Positions 7,656-14,788 of a stretch of 64,000 nt of DNA are shown in pieces (within the stretch, counting starts at the first letter, position 1; each line of letters opens with the position of its first letter). Below the pieces are notes generated by a model that was not told the origin of the DNA, searched no databases, and saw only the letters and a program-made list of their open reading frames with translations. Both the position numbers and the translations under genes were made by a program. This DNA comes from Vagococcus proximus (GTDB lineage Bacteria; Bacillota; Bacilli; Lactobacillales; Vagococcaceae), in the NCBI RefSeq assembly GCF_029143285.1, contig NZ_JAPDSH010000003.1, positions 124,001 through 188,000 of the forward strand, in the 5' to 3' direction.

Positions 7656-8084
7656 ATGTCATCAGAAGAAAAAACACTTGATCAAAGTATTTGTTTTCAG
7701 CTTTATGTTGCGTCAAAGGAGATTATTCGGTTGTATAAACCGTTATTAGATCCTTATCAATTAACTTATACTGGATTTATTGCCATGCTTGCAATTGAAG
7801 AAGGTATGTCTGTCCGTACGTTAGGTGATCAGCTCTTTTTAGACTCAGGAACACTAAGTCCTCTTCTAAAAAAATTAGAAAAACAACAACTGGTAACACG
7901 GATACGCTCTAACGAAGATGAACGTGTTATGGTTCTGGAACTAACTGATGAAGGAAAAAAACTAAAAAAAGAATTACCTCTTATCGCAGAAAAAATCTAT
8001 GCACAGGTGAGCGAAAAAGACCCCAGCATTGACTATAACAACTTATTAAATTTATTAACAAAGCTTAATACCGTTCTAAAATAA
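7656..8084 (+). CDS. ohrR: OhrR-like MarR-family peroxide-sensing repressor
   Basis: A 142-residue MarR-family regulator. The start at 7656 has AGGAG (7644-7648) 7 bases upstream. A longer in-frame start at 7545 lacks a binding site and overlaps the preceding gene. The segment ICFQLYVASKEIIRLYKPLL matches the N-terminus of OhrR, with Cys-14 (in SICFQLY) at the place of the reactive sensor cysteine. LFLDSGTLSPLLKKLEKQQL (about 65-84) is the recognition-helix region and SNEDERV the wing. In OhrR, organic peroxides oxidise the Cys and release the DNA. The likely target is the palindrome in the ohr promoter, about 4.8 kb to the left. Confidence 0.85.
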   Translation: MSSEEKTLDQSICFQLYVASKEIIRLYKPLLDPYQLTYTGFIAMLAIEEGMSVRTLGDQLFLDSGTLSPLLKKLEKQQLVTRIRSNEDERVMVLELTDEGKKLKKELPLIAEKIYAQVSEKDPSIDYNNLLNLLTKLNTVLK

Positions 8085-8120
8085 AAAAGAAGACTTGCCG
8101 TGGGGCAAGTCTTCTTTTTT
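8084..8120. terminator. Bidirectional intrinsic terminator
   Basis: AAGAAGACTTGCC-GTGG-GGCAAGTCTTCTT with A- and T-tracts lies between convergent ohrR and the 65-residue gene. Confidence 0.9.
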
Positions 8121-8316
8121 ACTTCCAAATTTTCAAATTATAGCTCGCTAATACTATTAAAATACCTGACTTCCACAAATTGAGATCTAATAAAAGGTTA
8201 AGAAACATCACTCTTTGAAGAGCAAAGAGTAAATAAGGGAGAACCAAAGTAACTACTCCCCAACCTAACACAGCTAGCCATACCGACCGTATTGTTTTTT
8301 CTATTCTAACATCCAT
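8119..8316 (-). CDS. Small membrane protein of unknown function
   Basis: A 65-residue protein not recognised. Two hydrophobic stretches (about 10-34 and 37-58) suggest two membrane passes, with basic residues at both ends (RIEKTIR at the start, NLKIWK at the end). AAAGGAC lies about 8 bases before the ATG. It starts 13 bases after a 72-residue charged protein gene on the same strand, so the two are probably co-transcribed. It ends in a shared terminator. Confidence 0.55.
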   Translation of the reverse strand: MDVRIEKTIRSVWLAVLGWGVVTLVLPYLLFALQRVMFLNLLLDLNLWKSGILIVLASYNLKIWK

Positions 8317-8329
8317 CTACTCACGTCCT

Positions 8330-8548
8330 TTATTCTTTTTCGTGTTGATCCTGTTCTTTACGACGACCTTTTCGTTTTTTCTCTTTTGAATCATCTATCT
8401 CTATCAGATTCTTATTTTTTTCACGTTGCGCATTCATTATAGCTTGTGCAGCTTGCTTACTCTCAGCTGCTTTATCTGATGGCAATACAATAGTTTCCAT
8501 AATACTTGATGAGCGGTAGTTATCAGGTGCTCTTACAATTTCTGGCAT
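8330..8548 (-). CDS. Small, highly charged protein of unknown function
   Basis: A 72-residue protein not recognised. The N-terminal half (EIVRAPDNYRSSSIMETIVLP) is mixed. The rest is strongly hydrophilic, with an Ala/Gln helix (about 25-42) and a Lys/Arg/Glu-rich tail (about 50-72: KEKKRKGRRKEQDQ). AAAGGAGG sits well placed before the ATG, which supports real translation. It precedes a small two-pass membrane protein. The charged tail could bind nucleic acid or the membrane surface, but nothing more can be said. Confidence 0.5.
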   Translation of the reverse strand: MPEIVRAPDNYRSSSIMETIVLPSDKAAESKQAAQAIMNAQREKNKNLIEIDDSKEKKRKGRRKEQDQHEKE

Positions 8549-8595
8549 AATAATACCTCCTTTAATTAATTATACCTCTAATCAAACCAACTTAA

Positions 8596-8609
8596 TATAA
8601 CGCTTTCAA
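8596..8609 (-). promoter_or_regulatory. cre-like element (upstream copy)
   Basis: The minus strand reads TTGAAAGCGTTATA. It matches the CcpA cre consensus WTGNAANCGNWNNCW except at the last C. It lies about 90 bases before the nucleotidase promoter. Confidence 0.35.
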
Positions 8610-8679
8610 AAAAGTTATCCTAACTCTTGCAACAAACGACCTCTTTTTAGACTATTTTTAACACATTGTCTAATAAAGG

Positions 8680-8708
8680 TTGAAAATACCTATAAAAACG
8701 CTTACAAT
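8680..8708 (+). promoter_or_regulatory. Nucleotidase gene promoter with overlapping cre-like element
   Basis: TTGAAA (8680-8685), a 17-base spacer and TACAAT (8703-8708). A cre-like sequence (minus strand TTGTAAGCGTTTTT, 8694-8707) overlaps the -10, a position expected to repress. Confidence 0.5.
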
Positions 8709-8741
8709 TTGATTTGTTATCAATTCTAAAGGGGGAGCAAG

Positions 8742-10685
8742 ATGAAAAAAAGATATGTATCACTAGCAATCGTATTAACATGCACGCTAATATTAACAGG
8801 TTGTTCTACAAAAAAAGATGAGGATAAAGCATCAAAGGAAGAAACTGGAGCCACTGAAAAAAAATTAACGATTTTAGGAACTTCTGACATCCACGGTCGC
8901 TACATGCCTTGGGATTATGCAACAGATGTCGCTAATACGGATGGTAGTTTTGCTCAGATCAGTACCATTGTAAATGAAGTAAGAAAAGAAGATCCTAATA
9001 TGTTGCTGGTAGACGCAGGAGATTTAATCCAAGACAACTCCGCAGAACTCTTTCAAAAAGATGACCCACATCCTGCAACTGAATCACTAAAAGCTTTAAA
9101 ATACGATATTTGGACAATGGGAAACCATGAATTCGATTACGGCTTTGATGTATTAGATAATATAACAAAACAATTTGATGGGGCTGTTCTAGCCGGAAAT
9201 GTTCAACTAGAAGATGACACACCCTACTTTGCACCCTATAAAATTATTGAACGTGATGGCGTAAAAGTTGGCTTTATCGGAATGACTACACCTATGGTTG
9301 CTGAATTTAAAGAAGACACTGATATTTTTGATGGTAAAAAACTAACTGATCCTGTAAAAGAAACCATTAAAACAATCAAAGAGATTAAAGAAAAAGCAGA
9401 TATCTTAGTTGCGGTTGTCCATATGGGAATTGAAAATGAAAATAACGTTGAAAATACAGGTGTAGCCGATATGGCTAAGCAAATTCCTGAACTAGATGTT
9501 ATCTTCGCCGGTCATATGCATACCTTAGTTGAAGAAGAATTCATCAATGATGTGCTAATTGTCGAACCTGATAAATACGGTCGCTATGTTTCACGTGTTG
9601 ATTTAACACTAGAAAAAGATAAAGATGGCTTCAAAACCAAAGAGAAAAAAGGATCAGCGATTAAAGTCGCTGACTATGAGGAAGATAAAAAAATCACTCA
9701 ACTATTAGCTGACTCTCATGAGAAAGCACGAAAGGACGCTAACACTGAATTAGGAAAACTAATTGGAATGGATCTTGTTCCTGAAAATGAAATTAAAGGG
9801 ATTCCTCAAGTCCAAATTCAAGAAACACCTCTCCATAATTTCCTTGGTGAAGTTATGCAACATTACAGTCAAGACGCTGATGTGGTTGCATTCCAAATCG
9901 ACACGGATTCACCTAAATTAAATGTTGGCGATATCCGTAAAAAAGATATTGCTAAAAATTACCGCTACGCTGGTGGTGAAGTCACTGTTTATGACGTAAC
10001 AGGTAAAGACTTAAAAGACTATATGGAATGGGCTGCTGGTTACTATAATACGCTTGAAGATGGCGATGTTACGATTAGTTTCGATAAAGAACGTCGAACA
10101 AGTAAATACAATACTAACGATCGCTTCCACGGAATAAAATATGATATCGACTTACGTGAACCCGCTAAAAAACGAATTAAAAATTTAACTAAATTAGATG
10201 GTACACCTATTAAAGACGATACCTCTATCAAAGTTGGGATGAATGCTTACCGTATGAAGTTCTTACAATCAGAAGACGGTCCTTTAGTTGGCCGCGACTT
10301 TAAAGAAATCTATAGTACGACTGACGAAGAGAATTTTGGTGAGGTTGATGGACGTATCCAACAACTATGTGCACGCTATCTTGATGAAGTCGTAAACCGA
10401 ACATACGAGGGTAAAATGCTCCATAACTGGGATGTTATTGGCCTTGATAAAAATCAAGAAGGACGAGACGCTGTTGTAAAATTAATGAACGAGGGTATTA
10501 TTAGTTTACCAAGTTCGGATGATGGCGTTGTAACTAATATTGAATCAATTAATATTAAAAAGAAACCTACTTCAGATGACATTAAAGCTATTGCTGATAA
10601 AGCTAAGCTAAATCCTGATGACTTTAAATCATGCGAAACAACTGGCGAACTCTACACTAAGGTCGCTGAAGCGTTGAAAAAATAA
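8742..10685 (+). CDS. 5'-nucleotidase / 2',3'-cyclic phosphodiesterase family lipoprotein
   Basis: A 647-residue surface lipoprotein with signal peptide and lipobox LTGC (Cys-21). A calcineurin-like metallophosphatase domain (about 43-310) shows the metal motifs GTSDIHGRYMP, DAGDLIQD, GNHEFDYG, VVHMGIE and AGHMHT. A 5'-nucleotidase C-terminal domain (about 345-560) follows, with an extra C-terminal stretch of about 85 residues that I do not recognise. Enzymes of this family (UshA, YfkN) strip phosphate from extracellular nucleotides so that nucleosides can be taken up. Binding site AAGGGGGA lies 6 bases before the ATG. Two cre-like elements suggest catabolite control. It is monocistronic between terminators. 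Confidence 0.87.
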   Translation: MKKRYVSLAIVLTCTLILTGCSTKKDEDKASKEETGATEKKLTILGTSDIHGRYMPWDYATDVANTDGSFAQISTIVNEVRKEDPNMLLVDAGDLIQDNSAELFQKDDPHPATESLKALKYDIWTMGNHEFDYGFDVLDNITKQFDGAVLAGNVQLEDDTPYFAPYKIIERDGVKVGFIGMTTPMVAEFKEDTDIFDGKKLTDPVKETIKTIKEIKEKADILVAVVHMGIENENNVENTGVADMAKQIPELDVIFAGHMHTLVEEEFINDVLIVEPDKYGRYVSRVDLTLEKDKDGFKTKEKKGSAIKVADYEEDKKITQLLADSHEKARKDANTELGKLIGMDLVPENEIKGIPQVQIQETPLHNFLGEVMQHYSQDADVVAFQIDTDSPKLNVGDIRKKDIAKNYRYAGGEVTVYDVTGKDLKDYMEWAAGYYNTLEDGDVTISFDKERRTSKYNTNDRFHGIKYDIDLREPAKKRIKNLTKLDGTPIKDDTSIKVGMNAYRMKFLQSEDGPLVGRDFKEIYSTTDEENFGEVDGRIQQLCARYLDEVVNRTYEGKMLHNWDVIGLDKNQEGRDAVVKLMNEGIISLPSSDDGVVTNIESINIKKKPTSDDIKAIADKAKLNPDDFKSCETTGELYTKVAEALKK

Positions 10686-10687
10686 AT

Positions 10688-10732
10688 AAAAAGGTAGCAA
10701 GTAAGTTTCAAACCTTACTTGCTACCTTTTTT
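10688..10732. terminator. Bidirectional intrinsic terminator
   Basis: GGTAGCAAGTAAG / CTTACTTGCTACC, a 13-base stem with flanking A and T tracts, lies between the convergent nucleotidase and ald genes. Confidence 0.92.
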
Positions 10733-11846
10733 AATTTAACATGTCTACTATCGAATAGTATTCCATACTATGCTTTCTCGCGGTTTCCATCAGTGTCACT
10801 TTTCCTTTATAAGTTGACACTCCTTGTCTTAAATGAGGATTATCACTTAATGCTTTCTTGCCACCTTTATTTGCTAACTCTAACACATACGGAAGGGTTG
10901 CATTACTTAACACTAGGGTTGCCGTTCTTCCATATAAAGCTGGCAAATTATCTACACAATAATGTCGAATACCAGCCACTTCATAGGTAGGGTTAGAAAT
11001 GGTTGTTGCATAACTTGTTTCAATTGCTCCCCCTTCATCACACGAAACATCCACAATAAGACACCCCGGTTTCAGTTCCTTTAAATCGGATTCTTCAATC
11101 AAATGCCCCTCTCTATTTTTGGGCCACAATACACAATTGATAATCAAATCAGCTTCCAAACAAGCATTTCGTACCGTGTCTTTGGTTGCGTATAACAATT
11201 CCGTTGTTTTAGGTAAAAGCTGTTGAGCTTTTTCTAAATTTGCCAATCCTCTCCCTAAAAGGATGACATGATTGCCGAAAGACGCAGCTAATTCAGCAGC
11301 AGCTCGACCGGCATGTCCTGGTCCAATGACAACAACTCGAGGCGTTGGCAACCCTAAAATTGAATTAAGTAAAACTCCAACACCACCATGTATCGTTTGG
11401 AGTTGAGATAGTCCTTCAATAAAAGCGACTTTCCCCGCCAACTCACTCATCGGTTTTAAAATAGGAAACTCACCCGTTTCATCTGTAATATCTTCGTATG
11501 CTATGGCCAAGCACTTACTTGCTATAAGTGCCCTCATCTCTGATTCATTGCTATTCGTATGTAAGAAGCTCAAAATAATATGATGCTCTTTTAAATAAGA
11601 ATAATCACGTTTTTCAATTTCTTTTACTTTATAAATAAGGATACTCTCTTTATAGACTTGCTCAGCATTTTGGCAAATAACAGCTCCTACTTTTTCGTAC
11701 TCTCCATCTGTAAAGCCACTTCCTAAACCTGCTTCACTTTGGACATAAATGTCATGCTCTGCCTCAATAAGAATTAAAGCAGACTGTGGTGTACATGCTA
11801 CTCGTTGCTCTCCATCTTTGGTTTCTTTTAAAATACCTATTTTCAT
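10731..11846 (-). CDS. ald: Alanine dehydrogenase family protein
   Basis: A 371-residue protein of the alanine dehydrogenase / PNT family, the usual length. MKIGILKETKDGEQRVACTP is the conserved N-terminus. KVKEIE (about 74-79) and LSFLHTN (about 92-98) hold the catalytic Lys and His. VVVIGPGHAGRAAAELA (about 170-186) is the NAD-binding Rossmann loop. It would interconvert L-alanine and pyruvate plus ammonia with NAD. It is more divergent than typical Ald (GPGHAGR instead of GGGVVG, LLNSILG before it), so activity on another amino acid is possible. The binding site is weak (AGGGT). The upstream region is 400 bases long and structured. Confidence 0.78.
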   Translation of the reverse strand: MKIGILKETKDGEQRVACTPQSALILIEAEHDIYVQSEAGLGSGFTDGEYEKVGAVICQNAEQVYKESILIYKVKEIEKRDYSYLKEHHIILSFLHTNSNESEMRALIASKCLAIAYEDITDETGEFPILKPMSELAGKVAFIEGLSQLQTIHGGVGVLLNSILGLPTPRVVVIGPGHAGRAAAELAASFGNHVILLGRGLANLEKAQQLLPKTTELLYATKDTVRNACLEADLIINCVLWPKNREGHLIEESDLKELKPGCLIVDVSCDEGGAIETSYATTISNPTYEVAGIRHYCVDNLPALYGRTATLVLSNATLPYVLELANKGGKKALSDNPHLRQGVSTYKGKVTLMETARKHSMEYYSIVDMLN

Positions 11847-12004
11847 TTTTATTACCCTATTCCGTGACTAAAGGAGTTGCTTACCCAATATCTTATTCCG
11901 TGACAACTACTGACAACCTTAAAACAACCTCCCTCTTATTACCACGAGTATACGCTTAATTTTGGACAACACCTAATCTAATCCTTAAAAACAATTTTAA
12001 AAAT

Positions 12005-12145
12005 GGTATGATACCAAGTCGCAAGAACCCACCTTCTCGATTATTCAAATAAAAAATGGGACTCACTATTAATCCCTATCCCTCTGTAAAAAAATATCTT
12101 TGGTGGGTCGTTTATAGCTGTAGTAAGTATCGCAATACTTGACAG
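12005..12145. ncRNA. Candidate structured RNA, unassigned
   Basis: Nested pairing is possible. CAAGT (12015-12019) pairs with ACTTG (12137-12141), ACCCACC (12027-12033) with GGTGGGT (12102-12108), and GGGA (12058-12061) with TCCC (12073-12076). A local hairpin AAGTAT-CGCA-ATACTT (12125-12140) would exclude the outer helix. The orientation is uncertain: TATGAT at 12007-12012 could serve the plus strand and TATAAT at 12153-12158 the minus strand. I do not match it to a known family. Confidence 0.25.
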
Positions 12146-12191
12146 TTTCTTTATTATATCGGTCTTTTTTTAATAGTTTTTTTGTTACATG

Positions 12192-12220
12192 TTACGATTT
12201 TGTCTGTTTTATGCTAAAAT
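12192..12220 (+). promoter_or_regulatory. asnA promoter
   Basis: TTACGA, a 17-base spacer and an extended -10 (TGC-TAAAAT) place the transcript start about 20 bases before the GTG start. The asnA message then has almost no leader. Confidence 0.5.
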
Positions 12221-12246
12221 AGATTAAAATTAAATTAGAAAGAAGT

Positions 12247-13260
12247 GTGAGTACCATTAGCAAGACAATTATTCCTGACAACTATTCTCCTATTCTAGAC
12301 ATTTATGACACACAAACAGCTATTGGCTTTATCAAAAAATGGTTTGAAGAAGCACTAAGCGGAAGCCTGAAATTAAAGCGCGTATCTGCCCCACTTTTCG
12401 TTAATGAAAAGTCTGGGCTTAATGATAATTTAAGTGGCAGTGAACGTCCCGTCCGTTTCGATATTCCTTCTTTAGAAGACCAGGGTGAAGTCGTTCATTC
12501 ACTAGCCAAATGGAAACGAATGGCTCTTAAAAAGTATGACTTCCACGTAGGAAATGGTTTATATGCGGATATGAACGCCATTAGACGTGACGAAGAACTC
12601 GACAACCTTCATTCTCTTTACGTTGACCAATGGGACTGGGAACGGGTTATTACTGCAGACCAGCGGAACACTGCTTACCTACAGGAGGTCGTCCAAAGTC
12701 TTGTCAACGCGATTGCCGAAACCGCTAGTCGATTGCGAACAAGGTATCCTGCTTTACAGACACATATTGAAACGTCAGTTACCTTTATTACAAGTCAAGA
12801 ACTAGAGGAGCTTTATCCAGATTTAACTCCTAAAGAAAGAGAACACGCTTTTGTCAAAGAACATCACACAACATTTATTACCCAAATTGGAGAGGCTTTA
12901 AAAAGCGGTCATCCTCATGATCATCGCGCACCTGACTATGATGATTGGGCTCTCAATGGTGATTTGCTCTTTTGGCATGAACCTCTTGAATGTTCCGTTG
13001 AACTGTCTAGTATGGGTATACGAGTTGACGAGACTTCCCTTGCCTACCAATTAAAACAAGCACAGGCAGAGGACCGTATGCGCTATGATTTTCATCAACA
13101 AATCGCCGCTAGTACATTGCCGTTGACTATCGGAGGAGGTATCGGACAAAGTAGGTTATGTTTATTACTTCTCGGAAAAGTACATATTGGTGAGGTTCAA
13201 GTTTCTCTATGGGACGAGGAAACTTTAACAGCGTGTCATAATCGTTTAACCTTATTATAG
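12247..13260 (+). CDS. asnA: Aspartate-ammonia ligase (asparagine synthetase A)
   Basis: A 337-residue class II aminoacyl-tRNA-synthetase-like enzyme. It makes asparagine from aspartate, ammonia and ATP. Recognisable AsnA features are VSAPLFVNEKSGLNDNLSG (about 45-63), WKRMAL (about 89-94), the Gly-rich LTIGGGIGQSRLCLLLL (about 296-312) that forms motif 3, and YVDQWDWE (about 119-126). The start is GTG at 12247 with a weak purine-rich site AGAAAGAAG close by. It is monocistronic and ends at a strong terminator. Its neighbour ald also handles amino acid nitrogen. Confidence 0.95.
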   Translation: MSTISKTIIPDNYSPILDIYDTQTAIGFIKKWFEEALSGSLKLKRVSAPLFVNEKSGLNDNLSGSERPVRFDIPSLEDQGEVVHSLAKWKRMALKKYDFHVGNGLYADMNAIRRDEELDNLHSLYVDQWDWERVITADQRNTAYLQEVVQSLVNAIAETASRLRTRYPALQTHIETSVTFITSQELEELYPDLTPKEREHAFVKEHHTTFITQIGEALKSGHPHDHRAPDYDDWALNGDLLFWHEPLECSVELSSMGIRVDETSLAYQLKQAQAEDRMRYDFHQQIAASTLPLTIGGGIGQSRLCLLLLGKVHIGEVQVSLWDEETLTACHNRLTLL

Positions 13261-13297
13261 AAAAAAGCCAAAGGACTGGTGTCCTTTGGCTTTTTTT
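13261..13297. terminator. Bidirectional intrinsic terminator
   Basis: AAAAAAGCCAAAGGAC-TGGT-GTCCTTTGGCTTTTTTT lies between convergent asnA and ppsR. Confidence 0.93.
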
Positions 13298-14096
13298 ATA
13301 ATAGAGCTTCAATTAATGAAGCCGTTTCTTCGATAGCTTTGTTATCTATATTAATAATAGTTGCGCCTAGCTGTTCATAGACACGTCTAGCATACGCAAT
13401 TTCTTCAGTAATACGAGCAAGGTCAACATAAGTATTTTTCCCTGTTAACCCCATTGAGTCAGCTCTACTTTGACGGATTTTTTGGATATAAACCGGTTCT
13501 GCAATTAACCCTACAATTTTTTCACTTGGCACCTGATGCAAGACATCGGGCAGAGCAACCTCTGGTATTAAAGGCAAATTCGACACTTTATACGACTTAT
13601 TTGCAAGGTACATACTTAAAGGTGTCTTAGACGTTCTAGAAATACCTAAGATAACAATATCAGATTTTAAGAATCCTTGGGGTTCCTTCCCATCATCATA
13701 ACGAACTGCAAATTCTACTGCTTCTACTTGCTTAAAATAACGTTCGTTCATACGGTAAATAGAACCTGGTTTTTCTTCTGGCTCAACTCCTGTTTGACGG
13801 CTAATCATCTCTAATAGCGGGCTCATAAAATCAACATACTCTAACTGATTTTCTTTAGAAAATTCAGCTGCAAATAGATTTAAGTCCTTGCTCACAAATG
13901 TTGTGGCAACGATTGCTTGCTCGCTTACCGCTTCTTCCAAGATGCTTCTCAGCTCTTCTTTCGAATTAATAAAAGAAAAACGACGAACATTCTTTTTCTC
14001 AACACTCGAAAATTGAGCTAACACCGCGTTGATATTTTTTTGTATCGTTTCACCGATTGAATCTGACATGATATAAATTGTAATTTCATTTGACAT
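13296..14096 (-). CDS. ppsR: Pyruvate, phosphate dikinase regulatory protein (kinase/pyrophosphorylase)
   Basis: A 266-residue DUF299 family protein. It inactivates PpdK by ADP-dependent phosphorylation of the Thr next to the catalytic His and reactivates it by phosphorolysis. The P-loop-like GISRTSKTPLS (151-161) is diagnostic, as are SDSIGETIQK near the N-terminus (11-20) and NLPLIPEVALP (about 173-183). It starts 2 bases after ccpN ends and is last in the ppdK-ccpN-ppsR operon, so enzyme, transcription factor and post-translational regulator are made together. Confidence 0.94.
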   Translation of the reverse strand: MSNEITIYIMSDSIGETIQKNINAVLAQFSSVEKKNVRRFSFINSKEELRSILEEAVSEQAIVATTFVSKDLNLFAAEFSKENQLEYVDFMSPLLEMISRQTGVEPEEKPGSIYRMNERYFKQVEAVEFAVRYDDGKEPQGFLKSDIVILGISRTSKTPLSMYLANKSYKVSNLPLIPEVALPDVLHQVPSEKIVGLIAEPVYIQKIRQSRADSMGLTGKNTYVDLARITEEIAYARRVYEQLGATIINIDNKAIEETASLIEALL

Positions 14097-14098
14097 CT

Positions 14099-14725
14099 CT
14101 ATCTAAGTCCTTTCGATCTATGACCTTCGTCTACAAAATGTTTGACGACAATCGTCTTTGTTATTTTACCTATGACCTTGTAATTATTATCTGCTGCCAC
14201 GACTGGTAATGAATCAACCTGACTTCTCATCAGTAAATCTGCTGTTTCAAGAATCGTTTGGTCCGCTGTCACCGCTACTACTTTCGGAACACGGGTCATT
14301 GCAATCGCCACAGGTAAGGTCTGATCACCTGAACTTACCATCGTTCTAAGTAAATCTTTTCGTGAAATAACACCGACTAATTCATCGTTCTCCGTTACGT
14401 ACAACGTTCCCACATCATACATAAATAAAGAGGTAATCGCATCTCCTACTGTTGTCGCTTGAGAGATACATACAGCAGGTGTCATCACTTCCGCTATTTT
14501 CTTTTGATAGACTTCTTCAAATAACAACGGATCTACAGGGCTGTCAGCTAAGTAATAACCTACTTTAGGTTTGGCATCAAGCATTCCTGTCATAGTGAGC
14601 ACGGATAAATCACTACGTAAGGTCGGCTTTGTCAATCCTAATTGTTTGGCAATTCTATCTCCTGTGATCGGTTGATTATCTTTAACAATCTTTATAATAG
14701 TTTGTTGTCTTTCTGTTAATTTCAT
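14099..14725 (-). CDS. ccpN: CcpN-type transcriptional repressor (HTH plus two CBS domains)
   Basis: A 208-residue regulator. The N-terminal winged helix (about 2-55) holds TERQQTIIKIVKDNQPITGD and LGLTKPTLRSDLSVL, and two CBS domains follow (about 75-130 and 140-200). In Bacillus, CcpN represses gluconeogenic genes when glucose is present and senses adenine nucleotides through its CBS pair. The start at 14725 is preferred over 14731 because the GGTGG site would touch the latter. It lies 57 bases after ppdK and directly before ppsR. Three matching sites in the ppdK promoter are the likely operator. Confidence 0.9.
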   Translation of the reverse strand: MKLTERQQTIIKIVKDNQPITGDRIAKQLGLTKPTLRSDLSVLTMTGMLDAKPKVGYYLADSPVDPLLFEEVYQKKIAEVMTPAVCISQATTVGDAITSLFMYDVGTLYVTENDELVGVISRKDLLRTMVSSGDQTLPVAIAMTRVPKVVAVTADQTILETADLLMRSQVDSLPVVAADNNYKVIGKITKTIVVKHFVDEGHRSKGLR

Positions 14726-14788
14726 GATCATCCACCGTCTCTTTAGTCTGACTCAATTATAGTACAGCCAGCTCTTTTGGGCAATCGA

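Larger units (their letters stand above)
11847..12246. other. 400-base intergenic region between ald and asnA
   Basis: This gap between divergent genes holds several elements. An 11-base direct repeat TATTCCGTGAC lies at 11858-11868 and 11894-11904. A structured stretch lies at about 12005-12145. A minus-strand TATAAT lies at 12153-12158. An asnA promoter with TTACGA (12192-12197), 17-base spacer and extended TGCTAAAAT (-10 at 12215-12220) lies just upstream of asnA. No open reading frame of note is present. No T-box consensus is seen, although asnA is T-box controlled in some Lactobacillales. Confidence 0.6.

Noticed and set aside
12000-12246. T-box leader for asnA
   Set aside because: The T-box antiterminator consensus (AGGGTGGNACCGCG) is missing; TTTGGTGGGTCGTTT only resembles its first part, and the asnA promoter lies downstream of it.
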